Below, piece by piece: positions 1 to 5,430 of a stretch of DNA of 7,627 nt. Origin of the DNA: Chitinophagaceae bacterium. GTDB taxonomy: Bacteria > Bacteroidota > Bacteroidia > Chitinophagales > Chitinophagaceae. Where the stretch lies: assembly GCA_016741945.1 (NCBI GenBank), contig JACVCQ010000102.1, forward strand, positions 1-7,627, given 5' to 3'. The stretch's first letter is position 1; every line of letters starts with the position of its first letter. A program made the translations under genes and the position numbers. The notes under the pieces are model-generated. The model did not search any database. It had not been told where the DNA came from and saw nothing but the letters and a program-made list of their open reading frames with translations.

Positions 1-739
1 CTTCAATGATTTGCTTACCCACTTTGACCTTAAAAGGTTGTGCTGCATTATGCACCACTTCAAAAAAAGCTTCTCCTTCCATCGTCACTTCCCGACTATT
101 TCCCGTAAAGACGGAAGGGTAACTAATAGAAGATGCTGCATTCAACCAAACACGTGTACCATCAGAGAGTAATAGTGTTACAGGACTACTACCCATTGGA
201 TTGGTGATGGTGTGTTGCTCAGGTACCAATTCTTTGGATGGTTGGTAAGCAATGACTCCATCAGCATTTTTACTTGCATTGGCTATACCGACAGTCTTCA
301 TAGATCCTTCTGTCAATTCATCTAATAAAACTTGTTGACCATTCCCTAATGTAATAGTGGCTTTACTGCTAGTTGGAGCCAACACATCCGCAAATACAGA
401 CGTCTGTTCAGCAGGTGATTGAAAAGCAGGCCAGCTATAATAAATGGCAGCACCTGCTACCAGTATTACTATAGCAGCTGCCACCCATCGTACCGATTTT
501 TTCCATAAAGAAACAACAGGAGTTACGAGACTCTCTTCTTCATGAATATTTGCCAAAATACGTTGATATAAAATTTCGTTTGGTTGTTCCGTTACAAGGT
601 CTGTCTGCATTTGCTCACCCAAATCAGTAAGCAATTTTTCCTGCTCTACAATTGATAATGTTCCTAATTTTTCGCGGAATTGTATCAATTCGGCTTCAGA
701 AGCTTGTCCAGAGGCAATTTTTTGTAATAATTCGTTCAT
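1..739 (-). CDS. FecR-family anti-sigma factor, N-terminal 246 codons (gene runs off left edge)
   Basis: This is a membrane-bound anti-sigma factor of the FecR type. It would hold the sigma factor encoded just upstream at the inner membrane and release it on a signal from an outer-membrane TonB-dependent receptor. The start is the ATG at 739, beginning MNELLQKIASG. Residues 1-80 are a soluble cytoplasmic region of the sort that binds the sigma factor. A single hydrophobic segment lies at about residues 85-106 (WVAAAIVILVAGAAIYY). The periplasmic FecR domain follows from about residue 178, with the hallmarks LSDGTRVWLNAASS (191-204) and MEGEAFFEV (220-228). The C-terminal part, usually another 100 or so residues in this family, is outside the window. 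It starts 63 bases after the sigma gene's stop, so the two are probably co-transcribed. A SusC/SusD-type pair is expected next on the left, but cannot be seen here. Confidence 0.9.
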   Translation of the reverse strand, partial: MNELLQKIASGQASEAELIQFREKLGTLSIVEQEKLLTDLGEQMQTDLVTEQPNEILYQRILANIHEEESLVTPVVSLWKKSVRWVAAAIVILVAGAAIYYSWPAFQSPAEQTSVFADVLAPTSSKATITLGNGQQVLLDELTEGSMKTVGIANASKNADGVIAYQPSKELVPEQHTITNPMGSSPVTLLLSDGTRVWLNAASSISYPSVFTGNSREVTMEGEAFFEVVHNAAQPFKVKVGKQIIE

Positions 740-745
740 AATGAT

Positions 746-767
746 TCGTCTGATAATAATAAGACGA
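746..767 (-). promoter_or_regulatory. Small hairpin in the sigma/fecR intergenic leader
   Basis: TCGTCT at 746-751 and AGACGA at 762-767 form a 6-bp perfect inverted repeat around a 10-base AT-rich loop. In mRNA it would sit only 6 bases before the fecR start codon, where it could limit ribosome access and set the sigma to anti-sigma ratio. No T-run follows it, so it is not an intrinsic terminator. The function is inference, and a stem this short could be chance. Confidence 0.3.
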
Positions 768-802
768 GTCTGAGAACAACTTGGGGACGGTATGGCAAAA
801 AA

Positions 803-1402
803 TTATTTTCCCATTTTGAGAAGTAGTATGAGAATCAAGGAGATATCCCCATGCTTTTGCAGGTATTCACGGATACTTCTATTGGCCAGATAGAGCTGTT
901 TTTTAACCACTTCTCTTGAAAGTCCCATTTCAGTGGCAATTTCTTGAAGACCTCGTCCGTATAAAAGACTTAGTTCAAGAATCTTTCTTCTCCTATTCGG
1001 CAAACTACGTATGGCTTTATTGGCTAGCGCATGGTATTCTTTGTATTGAATATCATCTGTTACATCTAAAGCCTGCCTAGTAGATACGGTAGCAAAGCTC
1101 GTTTCATATTCATGTCTAATCTTTTCAGCCCGTTTTGTATCCAACCATCGGTTACGAGCCATTCTTTGTAGGTAATATTCAATTGATGTGATACCCACTA
1201 ATAGTTTTCTTCTTTGCCACAGCTTTACAAAAACTTCCTGTAATATATCTTCTGATGCATGCATCTCACAGAAACTAGTCAAATACCGGCTTAATCTTGG
1301 TTGGTACTTCTCATACAATAATCGAAAAGCCTGCATATCATCAATCGCTAATGATTGTATAAGCTGACTGTCAGGTTCGATATATTCTTGCTTGGACATC
1401 AT
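803..1402 (-). CDS. FecI-like RNA polymerase sigma-70 family factor (ECF type)
   Basis: This 199-residue protein has the two-domain layout of extracytoplasmic-function sigma factors. Region 2 is at about residues 25-91, with the core-binding and -10-binding stretch around SEDILQEVFVKLWQRR (50-65) and YYLQRMARNRWLDTKR (76-91). Region 4 is at about 126-181, with a helix-turn-helix around LQEIATEMGLSREVVKKQL (152-170). A short hydrophobic tail (ISLILILLL, 187-195) ends the protein. It would direct core polymerase to a surface-transporter operon once released by the FecR-like protein encoded directly downstream. The start is a tandem ATGATG; CCGGAG lies directly against the first ATG, too close for a normal ribosome site. 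The next in-frame Met is residue 23, inside region 2, so the N-terminal start is kept. The regulon and signal are unknown. Confidence 0.92.
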   Translation of the reverse strand: MMSKQEYIEPDSQLIQSLAIDDMQAFRLLYEKYQPRLSRYLTSFCEMHASEDILQEVFVKLWQRRKLLVGITSIEYYLQRMARNRWLDTKRAEKIRHEYETSFATVSTRQALDVTDDIQYKEYHALANKAIRSLPNRRRKILELSLLYGRGLQEIATEMGLSREVVKKQLYLANRSIREYLQKHGDISLILILLLKMGK

Positions 1403-1449
1403 CTCCGGATATAAAATATTTGCACATTTTATTTATGAAGCAATAGATC

Positions 1450-1457
1450 CAAATATA
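1450..1457 (-). promoter_or_regulatory. Candidate Bacteroidota -7 element for the sigma/fecR transcript
   Basis: Read on the minus strand, 1457 to 1450 is TATATTTG, an exact match to the Bacteroidota -7 consensus TAnnTTTG. It lies 47 bases before the sigma factor's start codon, so a transcript would have a leader of about 40 bases. No clean TTTG is present at the expected -33 position; only a weak TTCTG-like sequence is seen near there. Motif match only. Confidence 0.35.
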
Positions 1458-1641
1458 CACATATACTCTTTACAGAACTGATTCCGGTAATTTGTCGAAG
1501 ACGACTTCAGGAAGAAGGTTTTCTAAGAAATAATGACCACCAAATCATATGATCTACTAAGTCTTACCTTTTTATATGTAACATCCTGTTAACTATAGTC
1601 AAGCTAAATTGAAGTTTTCGCCTCGCAAAATATACTCCGAT

Positions 1642-1661
1642 TCAAGTCCGTATCAAGTCCG
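1642..1661. repeat. 9-bp direct repeat TCAAGTCCG
   Basis: TCAAGTCCG occurs at 1642-1650 and again at 1653-1661, separated by TA, giving an 11-base period. The surrounding segment (about 1620-1690) is richer in G and C than its flanks. It may be part of an interspersed repeat or the footprint of a past insertion, but nothing here identifies an element. Confidence 0.5.
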
Positions 1662-1713
1662 CTTTTGAGCTGGTGTACTTCCGGCACCCATTCAATACAC
1701 CTTTACCATTACT

Positions 1714-1917
1714 TTAATGCCTACCAAGGTATCCTGTACCATTACAGAAGTCTCCAAAGCATAACCCCTTATATGGCTCGGTGTAACAGGTTACTGAAGT
1801 AAACTTTTGGAAAGCTTGGAGCTTTCCAAAAGTTAGATCTCCATTTTTTAACCCAATGTATTGATAGTCAAACAAGTTCACACTGTTCACATAAATGATG
1901 TGTGCCGATGTTACCAT
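1714..1917 (-). CDS. Doubtful 67-codon ORF or gene remnant
   Basis: I do not recognise the product, which begins MVTSAHIIYVNSVNLFDYQY and has no signal peptide, membrane segment or known motif. It contains the perfect hairpin at 1802-1834, which would encode part of its middle. Downstream on the same strand, a different frame is open from 1790 to 1692 and reads like a natural protein end (ALETSVMVQDTLVGIKVMV, then KVY and a stop). One reading is a degraded gene whose end has shifted frame; another is a chance ORF. There is no clear ribosome-binding site. Confidence 0.2.
   Translation of the reverse strand: MVTSAHIIYVNSVNLFDYQYIGLKNGDLTFGKLQAFQKFTSVTCYTEPYKGLCFGDFCNGTGYLGRH
1802..1834. repeat. 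Perfect 14-bp inverted repeat with 5-base loop
   Basis: AACTTTTGGAAAGC at 1802-1815 is exactly complementary to GCTTTCCAAAAGTT at 1821-1834, around the loop TTGGA. It would fold into a strong hairpin in RNA from either strand. A run of six T lies at 1844-1849, nine bases beyond the stem on the plus strand, too far for a classic intrinsic terminator. No neighbouring gene ends here. It may be the stem of a small RNA, a protein-binding palindrome or a miniature repeat element. Confidence 0.85.
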
Positions 1918-1921
1918 ACAC

Positions 1922-1949
1922 TAAAGCTATCTTTGAAAGAACAGCTTTA
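1922..1949. repeat. Inverted repeat TAAAGCT/AGCTTTA overlapping the candidate promoter
   Basis: TAAAGCT at 1922-1928 is matched by AGCTTTA at 1943-1949 with a 14-base loop. The loop holds a second, nested symmetry, TCTTTgAAAGA (1930-1940). The TTTG at 1932-1935, a possible -33 box, is inside the loop. Such an arrangement could be an operator for the lipoprotein gene; no regulator is identified. Confidence 0.4.
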
Positions 1950-1962
1950 AACAGATACTTTG
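1932..1962 (+). promoter_or_regulatory. Candidate Bacteroidota promoter for the lipoprotein gene
   Basis: TTTG at 1932-1935 is followed after 20 bases by TACTTTG at 1956-1962, close to the Bacteroidota pattern TTTG-N(about 19)-TAnnTTTG but with one base missing between TA and TTTG. Initiation would fall near 1968, leaving a leader of about 50 bases before the ATG at 2018. Motif match only. Confidence 0.35.
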
Positions 1963-2017
1963 CACTCTTGCATTATTTATTTAATTTGATGAATATTAGT
2001 ACCGATCTCAGCTACAT

Positions 2018-2677
2018 ATGAAAGCAGCATTATGCATCATCCTTTTTTGTACACTGCTGATGGGCTGTGATAAATACACGGAAAAAGTAATTGAACCGGG
2101 CAATTGTAACTTTATAAACTTCTTTTATTACGGAGATTCAATCATCACATTAGGAGAACTTTCCAATGATTATATTACTGTTGCTTTTGACAGCTTTGCT
2201 ACAGAAAGCCAGATCAGAAATTTTATTGCTGTAGAAAAGATATTTGATACCACCTATCATTATACACCGTATAGCTATTTTGTCCCTTTAAAATTCAAAG
2301 AACCAAAAAGCTGTCAAGAAATAACAACAGTGATTGCGAATTTGCAAAAAAATCCCATGGTAGTATTTGTTCACTATACTATGAAAACAGATTGTAGCTA
2401 TACTTTTATGCCCATACTCGGCAACAAATGCGTAATGATTTATAGCAACTATTTTAGAGTTAAAGTAAAAAACGTAAATGATTTAACTGATTTAAATGCT
2501 ATGATAAAATCGACCCGTACTGAACTGGTATATCAAAACTCTTTCATGCCTCAGTGGTTTACATTGAGAGCCAATAAAAATTCAAAAGGAGATGCATTAA
2601 GAATGGCGAATTATTTTAAAGAATCAAAACTTTTTGAATACGCTGAACCTAACCCCTGGAAAATTCCGGTAGAATAA
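2018..2677 (+). CDS. Lipoprotein resembling a free-standing subtilisin-type propeptide
   Basis: The protein has 219 residues. A lipoprotein signal is clear: MKAALCIILFCTLLMGC, with the lipobox LMGC giving Cys17 as the lipidated residue. The mature part has two similar-looking halves. The second runs from about residue 145 (YFRVKVKNVNDLTDLNAMI) through SFMPQWFTLRANKNSKGDAL (175-194) and ends with RMANYFKESKLFEYAEPNP. From memory, this resembles the prodomain just ahead of the catalytic domain in Bacteroidota S8 (subtilisin-like) proteases, where a phrase like NALEMANLFYESGLFxxAEP precedes the protease. Here the protein stops right after the AEPNP stretch, with no catalytic Asp/His/Ser domain. 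It could be a stand-alone protease inhibitor or folding helper on the cell envelope; that role is inferred. Cysteines at 30, 99, 126 and 138 might form disulfides. A candidate promoter lies upstream. Confidence 0.85.
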   Translation: MKAALCIILFCTLLMGCDKYTEKVIEPGNCNFINFFYYGDSIITLGELSNDYITVAFDSFATESQIRNFIAVEKIFDTTYHYTPYSYFVPLKFKEPKSCQEITTVIANLQKNPMVVFVHYTMKTDCSYTFMPILGNKCVMIYSNYFRVKVKNVNDLTDLNAMIKSTRTELVYQNSFMPQWFTLRANKNSKGDALRMANYFKESKLFEYAEPNPWKIPVE

Positions 2678-2774
2678 TTTGCTTTACTATATTTCTTATT
2701 GCTTGATCGGTTAATGTCTAAATTTCCTTTTATTTTATCCAACCTGCCAATATCAACCAACCAAGAGAATAACT

Positions 2775-3335
2775 ATGCCAAAAAATGTATTACCCCTCTC
2801 TGTACAAAAAGAATTACTCACAATACTACAATCCCGCTTCACTAAGTATCAACATCGACACAAAGACCTCGATTGGAAAAAAGTACAATCCAAATTAGAA
2901 GCACAACCGCAAAAGTTATGGTCATTACATGCAATGGAACAATCCGGCGGCGAACCTGATGTAATTACATATGATAAAAAAACAGACAGTTATTTATTTC
3001 TAGATTGTTCTGCAGAGAGTCCAACCGGAAGAAGAAGTGTTTGTTATGATCGTGAGGGACTAGCATCCAGAAAAGAACATGCTCCTAAAAATTCAGCAAT
3101 GGATATGGCCAAAGACATGGGTATTGATCTATTAAATGAAGAACAATACCGTCTTCTCCAATCACTTGAATCCGTCGATCGTAAGACTTCTAGCTGGTTA
3201 TTAACGCCCTTCGCCATCAGAAAAGAAGGAGGAGCCATCTTTGGTGATTACAGATACGGACGGGTATTCATTTACCATAATGGGGCTCAATCCTATTATG
3301 CAGCGAGGGGATTTAGAGGTGCATTAAAACTGTGA
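2775..3335 (+). CDS. DUF4256 domain-containing protein
   Basis: This is a 186-residue soluble protein with no signal peptide, spanning the whole length of the DUF4256 family. Family landmarks seen: GGEPDV (58-63), DCSAESPTGRRSVCYDREGL (77-96), SAMDMAKDMGIDLLNEEQYR (107-126), KTSSWLLTP (137-145) and YHNGAQSYYAARGFRG (167-182). The family has no established biochemical role that I know of, and no catalytic motif of a known enzyme is visible. The conserved acidic, Cys and Arg-rich stretch at 77-96 would be the obvious place for an active or binding site. The start is the ATG at 2775, with a weak AAGAGA 6 bases before it. It lies 97 bases after the lipoprotein gene and 32 bases before the metallo-hydrolase gene, all in one direction, so it may share a transcript with them. 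Confidence 0.9.
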   Translation: MPKNVLPLSVQKELLTILQSRFTKYQHRHKDLDWKKVQSKLEAQPQKLWSLHAMEQSGGEPDVITYDKKTDSYLFLDCSAESPTGRRSVCYDREGLASRKEHAPKNSAMDMAKDMGIDLLNEEQYRLLQSLESVDRKTSSWLLTPFAIRKEGGAIFGDYRYGRVFIYHNGAQSYYAARGFRGALKL

Positions 3336-3367
3336 CCAACTTAGACAGCTTTTAGTAACTTACATAT

Positions 3368-4285
3368 ATGAGGCTACTTAACATACTATTATGTTGTGCA
3401 TTTGTTTGTTCATTAGCTGCTCAACAACCTTTTATTATTGTGCTGGGTAATGTTCAGGATGGTGGTTCACCGCATATCGGCTGCACGAAAAATTGCTGTA
3501 TTTCTCTTTTTAAAAAATCAGACCCCAGCAGGAAAGTAACCGCTTTAGGCATTGCCGATCCTTCTAGGAAAAGTAGTTATCTATTTGAAGCTACTCCCGA
3601 TATCACTTCACAACTCCGCCTGCTCAAAGAATTCAGCCAAACTCCTACCGATATCCCTAATGGAATTTTTCTTACCCATGCACATATTGGTCATTATAGT
3701 GGCTTACTATTCTTAGGAAAAGAAGCCATCAATGCTTCCCAAGTTCCGGTATATGCGATGCCACGCATGGAGGGCTTTCTGAAACAAAATGGCCCTTGGG
3801 GTCAATTGATATCTTTTAAAAATATTGAACTCAAGCAAATACAATCCGGTGTATCTATACCACTGAGCAATGATCTTCAGATCATTCCGTTCATAGTACC
3901 ACATAGAGATGAATATAGCGAAACGGTTGGCTACAAAATCATCGGTCCGAATAAAAAAGCATTATTCATTCCTGATATAGATAAATGGGAAAAGTGGAAT
4001 AAAGATATCAGACAAGAAATAGCAGAAGTAGATTATGCATTTATTGACGCTACTTTTTTTGATGCAGCTGAAATCAATAATAGAGATATCAAAGAAATAC
4101 CACATCCTTTTATCATTGAAACCATCCACCTATTTAAAGCATTACCCATTACTGAAAAGAAAAAAATCTACTTCATACACTTAAATCATACGAATCCTGC
4201 TATGCTAAAAGATAGTAAACAATCAAAATTAATCTTACAACAGGGATTCAATATTGCTCGTTTTAAAGATGAATTCAAATTATAA
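3368..4285 (+). CDS. Exported PqqB-like metallo-beta-lactamase-fold hydrolase
   Basis: This 305-residue protein starts with an apparent Sec signal peptide (MRLLNILLCCAFVCSLAA, cleavage probably after residue 18), so it acts outside the cytoplasm. The mature N-terminus has IIVLGNVQDGGSPHIGC (23-39), followed by Cys43 and Cys44; this matches the start of PqqB-like proteins, which carry a Cys cluster there. The metal-binding signature is THAHIGH (103-109): His104, His106 and His109 are present, but Gly108 stands where the usual HxHxDH motif has Asp. Further candidate ligands are His179 (PHRDE), Asp203/Asp205 (IPDID) and His271/His274 (HLNH). No other PQQ synthesis genes (pqqA, C, D, E) are nearby, so a role in PQQ synthesis is unlikely; substrate unknown. 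The next gene starts 4 bases after its stop. Confidence 0.88.
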   Translation: MRLLNILLCCAFVCSLAAQQPFIIVLGNVQDGGSPHIGCTKNCCISLFKKSDPSRKVTALGIADPSRKSSYLFEATPDITSQLRLLKEFSQTPTDIPNGIFLTHAHIGHYSGLLFLGKEAINASQVPVYAMPRMEGFLKQNGPWGQLISFKNIELKQIQSGVSIPLSNDLQIIPFIVPHRDEYSETVGYKIIGPNKKALFIPDIDKWEKWNKDIRQEIAEVDYAFIDATFFDAAEINNRDIKEIPHPFIIETIHLFKALPITEKKKIYFIHLNHTNPAMLKDSKQSKLILQQGFNIARFKDEFKL

Positions 4286-4289
4286 TCGT

Positions 4290-4757
4290 ATGAAAACAAT
4301 ACTCTGTTTACTCTTAGTGATTATCGCATTCCAATTAAACGGACAAAGCAATCATCCTGATGAGAAACAAATTCTTCAAAAAGTAAATCAGTTCTTTGAA
4401 GCATTAGAGAAACAGGACACTGTTCTTTTAAAAAGCATTGTAGTACTTAACGGACAAACTACTTCCATCCGCACACAAAATGATACATTACAGATCAGAA
4501 CTGCTTTATTCAAAGACAGGATGAAAAGCTTTGTAAACCCTCAGACCGTTATTTATGAAAAAATGCTTTCCGCAGAAGTTAAAATTTATGGAAGAATTGC
4601 GATGGCTTGGGTACCTTATACCTTAAGTATCAATGAAAATTTCAATCATTGTGGAATTGATGTATTCACTTTCTTTAAAACCCAAGAGGGTTGGAAGATT
4701 GTTTCTTTAGATTATTCTGTTGAGCCGTCAGTTTGCTCTGAGGAAAATAAAAATTAA
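4290..4757 (+). CDS. Secreted NTF2-like (SnoaL/DUF4440-type) protein
   Basis: The product has 155 residues from the ATG at 4290. Earlier in-frame starts (TTG at 4254, ATG at 4269) would overlap the preceding gene and put extra residues before the signal peptide, so 4290 is preferred. Residues 1-19 (MKTILCLLLVIIAFQLNGQ) are a signal peptide of common Bacteroidota form. The mature part fits a single NTF2-like fold: a first helix around QILQKVNQFFEALEKQDTVL, then alternating strands ending with CGIDVFTFFKTQEGWKIVSL (residues about 122-141). Members of this fold form a cone-shaped pocket and can be enzymes or binding proteins; no catalytic residue can be assigned here. It is 4 bases after the PqqB-like gene and probably translated with it. 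Its TAA stop shares TTAA with the stop of the convergent acetyltransferase gene. Confidence 0.82.
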   Translation: MKTILCLLLVIIAFQLNGQSNHPDEKQILQKVNQFFEALEKQDTVLLKSIVVLNGQTTSIRTQNDTLQIRTALFKDRMKSFVNPQTVIYEKMLSAEVKIYGRIAMAWVPYTLSINENFNHCGIDVFTFFKTQEGWKIVSLDYSVEPSVCSEENKN

Positions 4758-5263
4758 TCAACTTTCAACTCAAATAAACTCACTTTATCCAGTTTATAAT
4801 GATCAGGTAGTCCACTGGTATCTTTCAACTGTACCATTCCTAAAAAAGTAAACCCACTTTCTTGATAATGTTGAATCAGTTTTTGATTCTCTCCAACCGT
4901 ATCTAACCGAACATAATTTCGATTGTTTTCTTTTGCGTATTGTATAGCCCATCTTACGATCTCTTTTACCAAATGTCTACCCCGAAAGGTAGGTACGGTC
5001 GTGATTCGATGAATATAAATAGAAGGTTCATTGTCTTTCTCTTCCCATATTTGCGGATCATTCAAAGTAATGGCCCATATACATGCTAGTTCTCCATTGA
5101 TCAGCATTTTCCATTGTCTTCCCTCTTGAATTTCCTTCATCACCATATCCCGATCAAATTCTGGGAAATGTACAGGGAAACGCTCTTTCATATATTGCGC
5201 AGCCATTCGATACAAACCGAAAATGGTTTCAATATCCGCAATCGTACTATTCTTGATCTCCAT
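4754..5263 (-). CDS. GNAT-family N-acetyltransferase
   Basis: This 169-residue cytoplasmic protein has the GNAT fold, which transfers an acetyl group from acetyl-CoA to an amine. Visible parts are the N-terminal strand-helix MEIKNSTIADIETIFGLYRM, the central strand ending IYIHRITTVP (82-91), the acetyl-CoA pyrophosphate-binding turn FRGRHLVKEIVRWA (93-106), and the strand and helix YVRLDTVGENQKLIQHYQES (117-136) followed by GFTFLG (137-142). The binding turn lacks the second glycine of the classic RxxGxG form, a variant I believe is common among Bacteroidota members. The substrate cannot be predicted. The gene is convergent with the NTF2-like gene, with the stop codons overlapping in TTAA. 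It lies 167 bases downstream of rfbD on the same strand, beyond a low-complexity spacer, so it is probably not part of the sugar operon. Confidence 0.9.
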   Translation of the reverse strand: MEIKNSTIADIETIFGLYRMAAQYMKERFPVHFPEFDRDMVMKEIQEGRQWKMLINGELACIWAITLNDPQIWEEKDNEPSIYIHRITTVPTFRGRHLVKEIVRWAIQYAKENNRNYVRLDTVGENQKLIQHYQESGFTFLGMVQLKDTSGLPDHYKLDKVSLFELKVD

Positions 5264-5267
5264 ATTT

Positions 5268-5275
5268 CAAAAATA
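5268..5275 (-). promoter_or_regulatory. Possible -7 element next to the acetyltransferase start
   Basis: Read on the minus strand, 5275 to 5268 is TATTTTTG, an exact TAnnTTTG match. It ends 5 bases before the start codon at 5263, so a transcript from it would be leaderless or nearly so. No TTTG is seen at the -33 position. The A-rich stretch may instead just be a translation-friendly leader, so this is weak. Confidence 0.2.
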
Positions 5276-5317
5276 GGTTGCCAATCTGTGATGGAAATGC
5301 CCGAAATGATGAATGGC

Positions 5318-5391
5318 GAAAGAAAGGAGAATAGAGAACAGAGAAATAAGAAACAAGGGACAAGAAACAGGGAAGGAACAAGACTCAAGAA
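5318..5391 (+). repeat. Purine-rich low-complexity tract
   Basis: Of 74 bases on the plus strand, 64 are A or G. Inside are three near-identical heptamers in tandem, GAGAATA, GAGAACA and GAGAAAT (5327-5347), and then two copies of an AAGAAACA(A)GGGA unit starting at 5348 and 5362. The tract lies between the rfbD stop and the acetyltransferase start. An ORF can be read through it on each strand, but the composition is that of simple repeats, not protein. Confidence 0.75.
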
Positions 5392-5397
5392 TCACTT

Positions 5398-5425
5398 TCT
5401 GATTTCTTATTCCTGATTCCTTATT
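5398..5425 (+). repeat. 14-bp imperfect tandem repeat after rfbD
   Basis: TCTGATTTCTTATT (5398-5411) is followed directly by CCTGATTCCTTATT (5412-5425), matching at 12 of 14 positions. It lies 6 to 33 bases beyond the rfbD stop codon and continues the low-complexity character of the neighbouring purine tract, with the purine strand switched. Confidence 0.6.
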
Positions 5426-5430
5426 TCACA

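Larger units (their letters stand above)
1403..2017. other. 615-base spacer between divergent genes
   Basis: No confidently coding gene is present between the sigma factor gene (leftward) and the lipoprotein gene (rightward). The spacer holds a candidate -7 element for each direction (1450-1457 and 1932-1962), a 9-bp direct repeat (1642-1661), a perfect 14-bp inverted repeat (1802-1834), a doubtful 67-codon minus-strand ORF (1714-1917) and an overlapping open stretch in another minus frame (1692-1790). The 1600-1920 stretch looks more like decayed or inserted sequence than a simple promoter region. From 1460 to 1600 I see only a 10-bp palindrome, ATCATATGAT at 1544-1553, with no clear role. 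Confidence 0.6.

Noticed and set aside
1637..1665. tRNA-like T-loop sequence (GATTCAAGTCC), possible tRNA or integration-site scar
   Set aside because: No T-stem pairing, acceptor stem or anticodon arm can be built around it on either strand.
1802..1849. Intrinsic terminator formed by the 14-bp hairpin and the T6 run
   Set aside because: The T-run starts nine bases after the stem, the other strand has no T-run, and no plus-strand gene ends upstream.
4254..4289. Earlier TTG or ATG starts for the NTF2-like gene
   Set aside because: They would overlap the preceding gene and put up to 12 extra residues before a good signal peptide; ATG 4290 fits better.
5188..5388. Open frame on the minus strand with a hydrophobic Leu/Phe/Ser-rich start
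   Set aside because: It is the translation of the pyrimidine strand of the low-complexity tract and overlaps the GNAT gene in another frame.
5114..5416. Open frame on the plus strand across the acetyltransferase start and the purine tract
   Set aside because: Half is antisense to a clear GNAT gene and half is repeat-derived, rich in Arg, Glu, Asn and Lys codons by composition only.
5318..5425. CRISPR-like array
   Set aside because: The units are 7 to 14 bases, without regular spacers or a conserved longer repeat, and no cas gene is present.
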